Shown here: positions 28,639 to 35,579 of the stretch, one piece after another
How positions within the stretch are numbered: the first letter of the stretch is position 1
Layout: every line of letters starts with the position of its first letter
Assembly: GCA_019459455.1 (NCBI GenBank)
Contig: JAIBEX010000004.1
Location: 1 to 64,000, forward strand
Length of the DNA: 64,000 nucleotides
Reading direction: 5' to 3'
From: Weeksellaceae bacterium
Lineage (GTDB): Bacteria > Bacteroidota > Bacteroidia > Flavobacteriales > Weeksellaceae
Program-made: the position numbers and the translations under genes
Notes under the pieces: model-generated
What the model saw: the letters and a program-made list of their open reading frames with translations, nothing else
Told to the model about the DNA's origin: nothing
Database searches by the model: none

Positions 28639-28805
28639 TGATAAAAATTTTGCGGTAAAGATAACGATTTTACCGCCCTAAGCAAACCGTTCTACGGCGA
28701 ATTCAGTAGCAGCCACCTTACTTCCGCCAATAATAGTATGAATATCGGTGGGAGCGTTTTTAGGGGCCAAAGAAAGGCCACTACCGTTCACTATATAATT
28801 AAAAA
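28639..28805. other. Spacer with an unassigned coding-like stretch
   Basis: On the minus strand a frame from about 28804 to 28679 reads NGSGLSLAPKNAPTD, HTIIGGSKVAATEFAVERF and a stop. It looks coding-like but has no ATG and lies beyond a terminator; the plus strand is open over the same stretch. It may be the tail of a decayed gene. No family was recognised. Confidence 0.3.
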
Positions 28806-28830
28806 GCCTTATAACTTGGTATTATAAGGC
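28806..28830 (-). terminator. Intrinsic terminator of the two-gene small-ORF unit
   Basis: GCCTTATAA and TTATAAGGC form a perfect nine-base-pair stem around a seven-base loop. On the minus strand it is followed by TTTTTAATTATA. It overlaps the last codons of the 57-aa gene, so transcription ends right at its stop. Confidence 0.75.
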
Positions 28831-28982
28831 ATATAACTGATAAAAGCCTGGCATCCGGTAGGTTTACCGCAATAGGGTTGGTCCTTTACCGCCACCGGAA
28901 TTCGGTTGTGCATTTGCACACCTGAGGCATTAATAGAGATAGAATTCGGTTTTGAACATTCGACGGCAACGTGCGAACTATG
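28809..28982 (-). CDS. Tiny conserved-looking protein, unknown function (57 aa)
   Basis: The sequence from ATG at 28982-28980 is MHSSHVAVECSKPN, then ISINASGVQMHNRIPVAVKD, then QPYCGKPTGCQAFISYMPYN and TKL. It has three Cys (two as CGKPTGC), which could bind metal or form a disulfide. Its ATG lies inside the end of the upstream 49-aa gene (shared GATGCATAG), so the two are translationally coupled. A strong terminator overlaps its stop. No family was recognised; the strand-turn-strand character with INASG and VAVKD faintly recalls PAAR-like tips but is not convincing. Confidence 0.45.
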   Translation of the reverse strand, partial: HSSHVAVECSKPNSISINASGVQMHNRIPVAVKDQPYCGKPTGCQAFISYMPYNTKL

Positions 28983-29127
28983 CATCCTCAATCACGCGGA
29001 TTTCGTCTTTGATTGTTTTCCGGCTGACTTTGAACCTGTCGGCAAGCTCTTTATTGCAAAGCAGATTTACCTGATCAACGGTGGAAATATTCGCCTGCAG
29101 GAATTTTCTTAAGGTGTTTGGAGACAT
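28978..29127 (-). CDS. Small helix-turn-helix protein (49 aa)
   Basis: From the ATG at 29127-29125 (MSPNTLRKFLQANIST) the protein ends with NKELADRFKVSRKTIKDEIR, a good helix-turn-helix of the DeoR/HTH_11 kind (ELADRF, turn, SRKTIKDEI). It could regulate its own transcript. A longer frame to 29229 adds a hydrophobic N-terminus of doubtful reality. It overlaps the next gene and stands beside a restriction-gene remnant and a tRNA, so it is probably part of an integrated island. Confidence 0.5.
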   Translation of the reverse strand: MSPNTLRKFLQANISTVDQVNLLCNKELADRFKVSRKTIKDEIRVIEDA

Positions 29128-29269
29128 AATTAAAAATTTACTATTAGAAGGATAATATAATGAAAATAAAACTATTATGCAAATTACCTGAAGTAAAGTC
29201 GAGATACTGGCTGATATTTTCGAGCTCATTTGATGAGCAACACCATAACTGTTCAGGTGTTAAAAACGC

Positions 29270-29630
29270 TGTCTTTCTTCTTTACAAACCCTGTGTGTTT
29301 CTACCGTTTATCTGGACAAACTAAATAAAAGGCCATACGCTGATGCAGACCATCGCACGTGCCAACCGGGGTGTATGATGATGAAAAGGAAACCAGCCTA
29401 ATCGTGGATTATGGTAACGTATACCAGCAGCTGGAGAAAGCCTATTCGGTCTACGGGAAGGCGACAACGGACAAAAAGACAGAGGTAAGCCAAACGACAA
29501 ACCTTTTGAACAGCTCGAGGCCATGTCCGGAGAAATTAAAACCGCCATTGCTGAGGTCACTGCAATGCCACAGGAACTTCAGTTTGAAAATGATAAGAAC
29601 GGTTTTCATCTACTATTAACCTTGTGCTGA
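29270..29630 (+). pseudogene. hsdR: Fragment of a type I restriction enzyme R subunit (HsdR), multiply frameshifted
   Basis: About 115 codons from the helicase C-terminal part of HsdR can be pieced together across frames: PCV then STVYLDKLNK (frame of 29291), GHTLMQTIARANRG (from 29331), VYDDEKETSLIVDYG, NVYQQLEKAYSVYGKA (from 29371), and KPFEQLEAMSGEIKTAIAEV to the TGA at 29628-29630. At least three frameshifts are needed: one extra A near 29330, one extra G in the GGGG run near 29367-29370, and another near 29485. Both the ATPase motifs and the nuclease domain are missing. No hsdM or hsdS is in the window. It cannot make a working enzyme. Confidence 0.88.
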
Positions 29631-29672
29631 TAAGTTCGCAGTAACTCGCGTTGTATGCCTTAAACAAAAAAA

Positions 29673-29694
29673 CACCTACAGTTTCCTGTAAGTG
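29673..29694 (-). terminator. Intrinsic terminator of tRNA-Ala
   Basis: CACCTACAG and CTGTAAGTG pair (one G-T pair) around a four-base loop. On the minus strand the stem is followed by TTTTTTTGTTT. Confidence 0.85.
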
Positions 29695-29706
29695 CTTGTT
29701 TTCCAG

Positions 29707-29780
29707 TGGAGGATATCGGGATCGAACCGACCACCTTTAGACTGCCAGTCTAACGCTCTAGCCAGATGAGCTAATCCCCC
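29707..29780 (-). tRNA. tRNA-Ala (anticodon GGC)
   Basis: The 74-nt cloverleaf is complete: acceptor GGGGGAT pairs with ATCCTCC, D-arm GCTC/GAGC, anticodon stem TTAGA/TCTAA with loop CTGGCAG, and T-arm around TTCGATC. The third acceptor pair is G3-U70, the alanine identity element, agreeing with anticodon GGC. Discriminator base A; CCA is not encoded. It flanks the decayed island at 28639-29630 and may have served as an integration site, though no duplicated tRNA 3' end was found. Confidence 0.96.
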
Positions 29781-29819
29781 GTTTTGGTTTTGCAATGATA
29801 ATAATTTTTTTTGAAATTT

Positions 29820-30200
29820 CTACACCAAATCCACAGAAATACTTTGATGCGACGCATCTTTTATGGCTTTCCCGTTTTCCAGAACAATGAGCTGCGGACT
29901 TTGATGCTCTATATCAAACTGTTCCGCAATTCTGTTGGACAGCCCGCGGTGCGCCAATAGATCAAGGAAGTAAAAATCTGCCTTGCGGTCCGAATTCCTG
30001 ACCTCTTTCTCAAAATTCCGCAGGACGGTCTTACTGATGAAACAGCGGGTGGAATGCTTGAAAATGACCACCCGGTTCTTATGCGAATTCGTAACGGCCT
30101 CATTCAGCTGGTCTTCACTGTGCAGTGGTTTCCAAAAGGAGTTGTCTCCACCGCTATCCTCTGTTTCCTTATCTCCGAATATTTTATTAAAGAAGCTCAT
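29820..30200 (-). CDS. YtxJ-like bacillithiol-system redox protein (126 aa)
   Basis: A thioredoxin-like fold of the YtxJ family. The active-site region reads VVIFKHSTRCFISKTVL (about 44-60), with one Cys where family members have a monothiol RCxxS site, and DLLAHRGLSNRIAEQF and QSPQLIVLENGK follow. Family members are thought to act as bacilliredoxin-like proteins. It overlaps the DUF1569 gene by four bases, and that gene follows a bacillithiol transferase-type gene, so the three form one operon. Confidence 0.85.
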   Translation of the reverse strand: MSFFNKIFGDKETEDSGGDNSFWKPLHSEDQLNEAVTNSHKNRVVIFKHSTRCFISKTVLRNFEKEVRNSDRKADFYFLDLLAHRGLSNRIAEQFDIEHQSPQLIVLENGKAIKDASHQSISVDLV

Positions 30201-30655
30201 ATTCCAAATTGTATTAAGTGATGGTTTAAATGTTTGTACTCCAGGAAGCCCCAGTCTTTGGGTTCCATTTTGCCGAAAAGGGCATGTTCCGCCGGTAGCT
30301 TTCCGCTGTCCGCCAACTCACAATATCTGTCTATGGTGTGCAGAAGTTCCTGCTTGGCCACAAGAAAATCACAGGGCGGCCCGGGTTTTAGGGCTGTAAA
30401 AGTAGGCATATTGGGCGGAATGCCGTTATTGAAGAGTTCCATTTCTTTTTTCGTGATGATCCCTATGAACCTTATCAAACGGGGAGTTTTGGGTAAAACG
30501 GTAGTGCCTAGCGGAACCTCCAGCACTAAACGGCAGTGAGTGAGCATTTGGGACGCATCCATGCACCCCCATTTAGGCCTGAAATCTTCTTGCAGGTTTA
30601 AAATACGGAGCTTCAACTCCTCCAAATCCTTTTCCCGGTGAAGACTCCTCAGCAT
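30197..30655 (-). CDS. DUF1569 protein, DinB-like (152 aa)
   Basis: A DinB-superfamily-like four-helix protein: LNLQEDFRPKWGCMDASQMLTHCRLVLEV in outline near 20-48, and the C-terminal DWGFLEYKHLNHHLIQFGI carrying the final HH pair. Histidines at MLTHC and HLNHH could bind a metal, as in DinB-like thiol transferases. Function unknown. It shares a base with the upstream transferase gene (30655) and overlaps the downstream YtxJ gene, so translation of all three is coupled. Confidence 0.8.
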   Translation of the reverse strand: MLRSLHREKDLEELKLRILNLQEDFRPKWGCMDASQMLTHCRLVLEVPLGTTVLPKTPRLIRFIGIITKKEMELFNNGIPPNMPTFTALKPGPPCDFLVAKQELLHTIDRYCELADSGKLPAEHALFGKMEPKDWGFLEYKHLNHHLIQFGI

Positions 30656-31191
30656 TACCAGTTCTTCTCCTTTTTAAGATTTTCAATATGTGCCAGATGA
30701 TGGTTGCAGTGCCAGGAATAAAAGGCAAGACTTTCCCTGAGCGGAATGCTCCTGTTCTGTTCGGGATGAAAAAAGGTACTTTCAAATTCCTTGTTGGTAA
30801 GGGATTTCAGTTCGTATACCCAACGCTTATGAAGCCCTTTCAGGATTTGCAGGGCGGGTTTTATTTCGATCGTGAAGCTGTCCTGCAGTTCGGCCCATTT
30901 GGCTTCATCGTACGGTTTTATGACGGGGTTTTCCTCAGTTAATGCCAGTTTAAACCTGATAAAACTATTCATATGACTGTCTGCCAGATGATTCACCAAT
31001 TGCCGGACCGTCCAACCGCCCTGCCTGTACGGGGTATCCAACTGGACGTCGGACCAGTTTTCCACCAGGCTTTTGAGGCGCGCCGGAAACTCCTTCAGGA
31101 TCCTGATGTGCTCATCAAGGTCGGCATCGGTGACTTTCTCCGGTGTCTCAAATTTCCCAAGGGGATAGCGTTCCTGTTCCGAATGTTCCAT
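30655..31191 (-). CDS. YfiT/BstA-type bacillithiol transferase-like metal-dependent protein (178 aa)
   Basis: A DinB-fold protein close to YfiT, which resembles bacillithiol S-transferases. The motif WTVRQLVNHLADSHMNSFIR (about 60-79) and the terminal SWHCNHHLAHIENL supply the three-His metal site. Residues ERYPLGKFETPE near the N-terminus are characteristic of YfiT. It is the first gene of the three-gene operon with DUF1569 and YtxJ. Whether this organism makes bacillithiol cannot be told from the window, as no bsh genes are present. Confidence 0.88.
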   Translation of the reverse strand: MEHSEQERYPLGKFETPEKVTDADLDEHIRILKEFPARLKSLVENWSDVQLDTPYRQGGWTVRQLVNHLADSHMNSFIRFKLALTEENPVIKPYDEAKWAELQDSFTIEIKPALQILKGLHKRWVYELKSLTNKEFESTFFHPEQNRSIPLRESLAFYSWHCNHHLAHIENLKKEKNW

Positions 31192-31315
31192 AAATTAAGA
31201 CGTTTTGGCATTGATAAATGCTTTGGCTGACATTTTGAGTTTTGTCCTGTAAATTTACAGTTTCCTGCTGTACATTTGGTTTACAGAATAAACAAAATTA
31301 TTTATACTTTAAAGA

Positions 31316-31921
31316 ATGAAAAAAGCCCTTATTATCGTAGATATACAGAATGATTTTTGTGAAGGCGGTGCGCTGGCGGTGCCGGGAGCGAACGAGGTGA
31401 TTCCCTACATCAATTTACTGATGAAGGAGAATGACTACGAGCAAATTGTACTTACCCAGGACTGGCATCCTGCAGACCATAAGAGTTTTGCATCCACCAA
31501 CGGTAAAAAGGTTGGGGAAACCATTAACCTGAACGGGATCCCGCAGTTTATGTGGCCGGACCACTGTGTACAGGGAACTCCAGGGGCAGAATTTCACCCC
31601 GATCTGGACCGGACTAAGGTAACCCACATCATTCAAAAAGGAAAGAATGCCGAATTTGACAGCTACAGCGCTTTCCAGGACAACAACCATTTTATGAAAA
31701 CCGGTCTGGACGATTTCCTTAAATACCACGACATTCAGCTGGTCGAAATCGTAGGTCTTGCGCTGGACTACTGCGTAAAGGCGACCTGCCTGGATGCGGT
31801 GCAGAACGGTTATATTACCTGCCTGCATTTTAACGGAACCAAAGCTGTAAACGTAAAACCCGAAAATGGCCGTGACGCGGTTTACGAAATGCTGCAGCAT
31901 TCGGTAACCATTTTGGGATAA
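31316..31921 (+). CDS. pncA: Nicotinamidase (PncA)
   Basis: Deamidates nicotinamide to nicotinate for NAD salvage. The catalytic triad is visible: Asp10 in IVDIQNDFCEGG, Lys in IIQKGKNAEFDSYSAF and Cys in GLALDYCVKATCLDAV. The metal site is DWHPADHKSF (about 52-61). 201 aa is normal. It stands alone, divergent from the YfiT operon. Confidence 0.95.
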   Translation: MKKALIIVDIQNDFCEGGALAVPGANEVIPYINLLMKENDYEQIVLTQDWHPADHKSFASTNGKKVGETINLNGIPQFMWPDHCVQGTPGAEFHPDLDRTKVTHIIQKGKNAEFDSYSAFQDNNHFMKTGLDDFLKYHDIQLVEIVGLALDYCVKATCLDAVQNGYITCLHFNGTKAVNVKPENGRDAVYEMLQHSVTILG

Positions 31922-32043
31922 CTATCTTACATGTTTGCCGACAAAATTCGGAGCCGGTTAAATTTAAACACACACGCAGCCGGGAAAAACATGTTCTCTT
32001 TAGTATTGCGTTTCCGTTGAATGACCAACTTCTCCTTAAAAAC

Positions 32044-32076
32044 AAAAAAGCAACCCGTCCGGATTGCTTTTTTTTA
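32044..32076. terminator. Bidirectional terminator between pncA and the pseudouridine synthase gene
   Basis: AAAAAGCAAC and ATTGCTTTTTT pair imperfectly around CCGTCCGG. Both strands end in a T-run. Confidence 0.7.
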
Positions 32077-32090
32077 TCATAAGGTATAGA

Positions 32091-33206
32091 TTACAACATT
32101 TTCAGGTTGTTCACCTCGAGTTCCGTAAGAATCCGCCAGTGTCCGCGCTTGATGTTTTTCTTCGTCAGACCTGCAAACATCACCCGGTCCAGGGCTTCCA
32201 CTTCATAGCCTAATTTGTGGAAGAGTCTGCGCACTACCCTGTTCCAGCCAATGTGGAGCTCGATTCCGATTTCGTTTTTCGGCTTCCCTTCTATATAGGA
32301 AATGCTGTCCACCTCGGCAACACCTTCTTCCAGTCGCACTCCGTCAGCAATCGCGTTCAGGTCGGCCCGGTCCAGTTTCCTGTCAAGCGTAACGTGGTAG
32401 ATCTTCTTTGTGTTGAATGAAGGATGCGTTAGCTTCTTCGTCATGTGTCCGTCATTGGTGAGCAGGATTACGCCCGTAGTGGACCGGTCCAGTCTGCCCA
32501 CAGGGTGCACCCGGTACGGAGAAGCGTTGGCCACGAGGTCCATGACAGTTTTCCTCGCTTTTTCGTCTTTCGTGGTGGAAATATAGCCTTTTGGCTTGTT
32601 CAATAGGACATACACGGGCTTTTCCGGAGTGATACCCTGTCCGTCGAAAATCACCTTGTCCGTTTTCTGAACCTTGTACCCCATTTCCGTAACCACTTTA
32701 CCGTTCACTTCCACCAGTCCCTGCTCAATAAGCTCGTCGGCTTCCCTCCTGCTGCAGATTCCTGAATTGGCGATGAATTTATTGAGACGCATTGTCTCCT
32801 TCGGTACTTCCTTGGTTATTTTCTCCAGCCTTCTTTTCTGTACAAAGGTGCGGGTACGTTCCGCATCATCATTCCTGTTGATGATTTTCCTGCCCAACTC
32901 TTTGCCGGCAGTGTTTCCACCCCGCTTGGCAGCAGGCTGTCTCTCAAAGTTCCGTACTTCACCCTGGGTATAAAGCCTTGCTTCTCTGGGCTCTTCAAGT
33001 TTGGAGGTGCTGGACTTTCCTGCCCGTGGCTGGGATTTGGCTCCAAGCCGGTCGGTTTTCGGGGTGCGGGGTTTCCCGGCACCGGATGAAGGTTTTGATG
33101 TTCTTGGTTTATCTGACTGGGGCGCGCGAGATTTTCCTGCACCAGGTGATGTTTTGGAAACCCTTGGTCTTTGCGGTTTTCCTGAATTGCTGTTATCGCG
33201 GCTCAT
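32091..33206 (-). CDS. rRNA pseudouridine synthase, RsuA/RluB/RluE/RluF family, with long basic N-terminal extension (371 aa)
   Basis: Isomerises specific uridines in rRNA. An S4 domain (RLNKFIANSGICSRREADEL, about 137-156) precedes the catalytic domain with HPVGRLDRSTTGVILLTNDG, carrying the catalytic Asp of GRLD. The first 130 residues are a low-complexity Lys/Arg/Pro/Ser/Gly tract with degenerate repeats of the type SGAGKPRTPK, absent from the E. coli proteins. The ATG at 33204-33206 (MSRDNSNSGK) is chosen; the in-frame TTG at 33227 lies within the TATCTTTG promoter element. RluB-like target is likely but unproven. Confidence 0.88.
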   Translation of the reverse strand: MSRDNSNSGKPQRPRVSKTSPGAGKSRAPQSDKPRTSKPSSGAGKPRTPKTDRLGAKSQPRAGKSSTSKLEEPREARLYTQGEVRNFERQPAAKRGGNTAGKELGRKIINRNDDAERTRTFVQKRRLEKITKEVPKETMRLNKFIANSGICSRREADELIEQGLVEVNGKVVTEMGYKVQKTDKVIFDGQGITPEKPVYVLLNKPKGYISTTKDEKARKTVMDLVANASPYRVHPVGRLDRSTTGVILLTNDGHMTKKLTHPSFNTKKIYHVTLDRKLDRADLNAIADGVRLEEGVAEVDSISYIEGKPKNEIGIELHIGWNRVVRRLFHKLGYEVEALDRVMFAGLTKKNIKRGHWRILTELEVNNLKML

Positions 33207-33267
33207 ATTACTAAAAAATTTATGCAAAGATAAGGTTTTTTGGGCTGAATGGCGAAAGGTGTGGTAA

Positions 33268-33303
33268 GGTTGAGGATAAGGATAAGGATAAGGTTGAGGA
33301 TGG
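33268..33303. repeat. Hexameric tandem repeat tract
   Basis: GGTTGA, three GGATAA units (33274-33291), GGTTGA and GGATGG, in perfect six-base phase, run directly into a seven-base repeat tract. Confidence 0.85.
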
Positions 33304-33386
33304 AAGTGGGAAGATTGAAGACAAAGTGCCGATTACGATTTGCGAATTACAAAGTACGAAGTGCGAATTACGAAGTGCGACTACGA
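33303..33386. repeat. Long degenerate heptameric repeat tract upstream of aroB
   Basis: Twelve consecutive seven-base units in phase: GAAGTGG, GAAGATT and GAAGACA (33303-33323), AAGTGCC, then GATTACG, ATTTGCG, AATTACA, AAGTACG, AAGTGCG, AATTACG, AAGTGCG and ACTACGA. The first three resemble the GGAAGNN units at 21239 and 24636; the rest follow AANTNCG. The tract is non-coding and fills the gap between two head-to-head genes. Confidence 0.85.
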
Positions 33387-33572
33387 AATAGTAAAGAGTA
33401 TAATGGTTTAACCGACTGCCGTTGCCTTCACCCAGTTGTCTCACGTTTCTTAACTACCGCATGAAGCCGAACGCCATAAGCCAAAGCGATAAGCCTGATG
33501 TCGTTTTCATCCCGTCGCAAATACTCCTGGTAAAAATCAGGTTTAAAGTTTTAAATTTGTAAAAAAATAAAT
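33387..33572. other. Spacer between the repeat tract and aroB
   Basis: It contains a second short repeat block at 33466-33499 (listed separately) and a TTTGTAAAAAAATAA leader before aroB. No gene was seen. Confidence 0.5.
33466..33499. repeat. Heptameric GCC-type repeat, related to the atpD-atpC spacer repeat
   Basis: Units GCCGAAC, GCCATAA, GCCAAA (one base short), GCGATAA and GCCTGAT. The reverse complement of the tract at 12349-12392 contains GCCAATA, GCGATTA and GCCAAAA, the same unit type. Confidence 0.7.
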
Positions 33573-34613
33573 ATGGTTTCGTTTCCCGATGAGGACTTTT
33601 TTCAACTCAACACCTACCTGGATGAACTGAAACCCAGCAAACTCTTCATCCTGGTGGATGAGAACACCCACGGGCACTGTTTGCCGACCCTCCTGGGGAA
33701 TCTGGAAACCAGCCTACCCTTTGAAATCCTGGAAATTGAATCGGGAGAGGAAATGAAAACCCTGACTACGGCTGCGCACCTGTGGGAAATACTCGCCGAA
33801 TTTGAAGCTGACCGTAAAGCGTTGCTTATTAACCTGGGCGGCGGCGTAATAACCGACCTGGGTGGATTTGTAGCGTCCACCTATAAAAGGGGCATTAAAT
33901 TCATCAATATACCAACTACCCTGCTGGCGATGTGCGATGCGTCCATTGGCGGCAAGACGGGCATTGACCACCAGTTTATCAAGAACATCATCGGGACCTT
34001 TGCAGCGGCTGATCACGTATTCGTGTATCCTGACTTTCTAAAATCGCTGCCCTTTGCGGAATTAAGAAGCGGCTTTGCGGAAATGCTGAAACACGGCCTG
34101 ATTGCCGATGAAAAGCACTGGGAAGACCTTATTGCGCTCCCGGATTTAGAAGCGGAACAGGTCTTTCCCCATATAAAACGGTCTATGGACATTAAACTGG
34201 AGATCGTGGAACAGGATTTCCGTGAACAGAATATCAGGAAAACCCTCAACTTCGGACATACCGTAGGCCACGCCATTGAAAGTATTCATCTGGAAAGCGG
34301 CAAACCGATCCTTCACGGTGAGGCGGTGGCAGCCGGCATGATTTGCGAAGCGTGGCTATCAGCAAATGAAAAGATAATTGCACCCGAAGAGGCTAACCGT
34401 ATCATTGAAAACATCAGGCGGTTCTTTCCGCCAATCGACCTGTCGGCATTCCCCGGGGAAGATCTTGTAGACCTTATGAGAAAGGATAAAAAAAATTCCC
34501 GCAACCGGATTAATTTCTCGCTTCCTGAAAAAATAGGAAGAGCGCGGTATGATGTCCATATTCCAGAGGAAAACATTTACCATGCATTACATTATTATCA
34601 AAATTTGACCTGA
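33573..34613 (+). CDS. aroB: 3-dehydroquinate synthase (AroB)
   Basis: Second step of the shikimate pathway. The NAD-binding motif LINLGGGVITDLGGFVAS (about 85-102) and the metal-site region (GFAEMLKHGLIAD, NFGHTVGHAIES, LHGEAVAAGM) are all present. 346 aa is normal. It is monocistronic, with the repeat-filled spacer upstream. I see no terminator directly after the stop. Confidence 0.96.
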   Translation: MVSFPDEDFFQLNTYLDELKPSKLFILVDENTHGHCLPTLLGNLETSLPFEILEIESGEEMKTLTTAAHLWEILAEFEADRKALLINLGGGVITDLGGFVASTYKRGIKFINIPTTLLAMCDASIGGKTGIDHQFIKNIIGTFAAADHVFVYPDFLKSLPFAELRSGFAEMLKHGLIADEKHWEDLIALPDLEAEQVFPHIKRSMDIKLEIVEQDFREQNIRKTLNFGHTVGHAIESIHLESGKPILHGEAVAAGMICEAWLSANEKIIAPEEANRIIENIRRFFPPIDLSAFPGEDLVDLMRKDKKNSRNRINFSLPEKIGRARYDVHIPEENIYHALHYYQNLT

Positions 34614-34679
34614 TTTTCTTTTATTTGACCGATTTACTGCCACCATAATCCCATTTCATAAAAAAAATTGTTTTATTTA

Positions 34680-34704
34680 TATATAATTGATTTACAATTA
34701 TATA
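34680..34704. promoter_or_regulatory. Perfect AT-rich inverted repeat, possible operator
   Basis: TATATAATTG and CAATTATATA flank a five-base ATTTA centre. It lies just upstream of the TTG element of the predicted promoter, a usual place for an activator or repressor site. Confidence 0.45.
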
Positions 34705-34706
34705 CA

Positions 34707-34738
34707 TTGCTTCTTTTTTAAACTGTTGTTTAGTTTTG
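34707..34738 (+). promoter_or_regulatory. Predicted promoter of the OmpX-like gene
   Basis: TTG at 34707-34709, 21 bp, then TAGTTTTG at 34731-34738. It implies a 5' leader of about 200 nt; a nearer, weaker promoter cannot be excluded. Confidence 0.45.
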
Positions 34739-34944
34739 TGTTGCAATTCCTTCCTTTGGCACAGCATTTGTGTACTACTCTCACGTAAACGAAATTTGAA
34801 AGTCCTATTGTGACGCGGGTTTATGGAAATTGTGTAAGTTAAAAAGGTAATTATATAACTAAATACATATTAAGTAAACATCGGTTATTAAATAGACAAA
34901 ATTTTAAGAAAAATTAAGAAAGTAGAATTTAAAATTAAAACATT

Positions 34945-35556
34945 ATGAAAAAGTTATTTTTAGGTGCAGCAGTTGCAATGAGTTCATTGGCGTTCGCACA
35001 ACAGTTTGGTGTTAAAGGTGGATTGAATGTATCTTCTTTATCAAAAGATGCTAACCTAAGTGAGCAGGGTTCTAAAATCGGCTTCAACGCCGGTGTATTC
35101 ATGAACGCTCCGATCGCGGAAAGTTTCTCTATTCAACCGGAATTACTTTATTCCCAGTATGGAGAAAAGTATGACTACATTATGCCAATCACTGGAGACA
35201 GGATTTCAGGGTCAAGTCATTTGGATTATGTGACCGTGCCGGTAATGTTACAATATAATGTAACTCCATCATTTTACATGGAAGCGGGACCAGAATTGGG
35301 ACTGTTGGTATCTGCGAAAGACAAAGCTAAAAACGAGACTACAGGACAAACTATCGCTGAGTCCGGTAACTATAAAGATGACCTTAACGGATTCAACGTT
35401 GGTGTAGGTCTTGGAGCTGGTTATTATTTCACTCCTAACATCGGAATTACTGCAAGATATGTAGCCGGATTTACTGACATCTACAAAGATGGTATGAATT
35501 CAGGAGACGCTGTTAAAAACAACGTATTCCAGGCTGGTTTAGCTTACAAATTCTAA
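34945..35556 (+). CDS. Outer-membrane beta-barrel protein, OmpX/PorT-like (203 aa)
   Basis: A signal peptide (MKKLFLGAAVAMSSLAFAQQ, cleavage after AQ) is followed by an eight-strand-type barrel: FGVKGGLNVSSLSKD, FNAGVFMNAPIAESFSIQPELLYSQYG, DYVTVPVMLQYNV, and the C-terminal NVFQAGLAYKF ending in Phe, the signal for Bam insertion. This is porin-family PF13568-like. No ligand can be inferred. Monocistronic, with a long leader and a terminator after the stop. Confidence 0.9.
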   Translation: MKKLFLGAAVAMSSLAFAQQFGVKGGLNVSSLSKDANLSEQGSKIGFNAGVFMNAPIAESFSIQPELLYSQYGEKYDYIMPITGDRISGSSHLDYVTVPVMLQYNVTPSFYMEAGPELGLLVSAKDKAKNETTGQTIAESGNYKDDLNGFNVGVGLGAGYYFTPNIGITARYVAGFTDIYKDGMNSGDAVKNNVFQAGLAYKF

Positions 35557-35579
35557 GCACTCAATTAATAAACAAAAAA

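Larger units (their letters stand above)
34614..34944. other. AT-rich regulatory region upstream of the OmpX-like gene
   Basis: No gene. It contains a ten-base inverted repeat at 34680-34704 and a promoter-like pair at 34707-34738, leaving about 200 nt of 5' leader before the ATG at 34945. The leader is AT-rich and ends in A-runs. I see no recognised riboswitch. Confidence 0.5.

Noticed and set aside
28809-28982. 57-aa protein as a PAAR-repeat spike tip
   Set aside because: The INASG and VAVKD strands are only faintly similar; there is no proper PAAR motif and no type VI secretion gene nearby.
29707-29780. tRNA-Ala as a proven att site
   Set aside because: No direct repeat of the tRNA 3' end was found on the far side of the island, so integration at the tRNA remains only plausible.
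30197-31191. DinB-like gene pair as a toxin or defence module
   Set aside because: The operon context with YtxJ and the YfiT signature point to thiol metabolism.
34614-34944. Riboswitch before the OmpX-like gene
   Set aside because: No conserved aptamer pattern was found; only a palindrome and an AT-rich leader can be supported.
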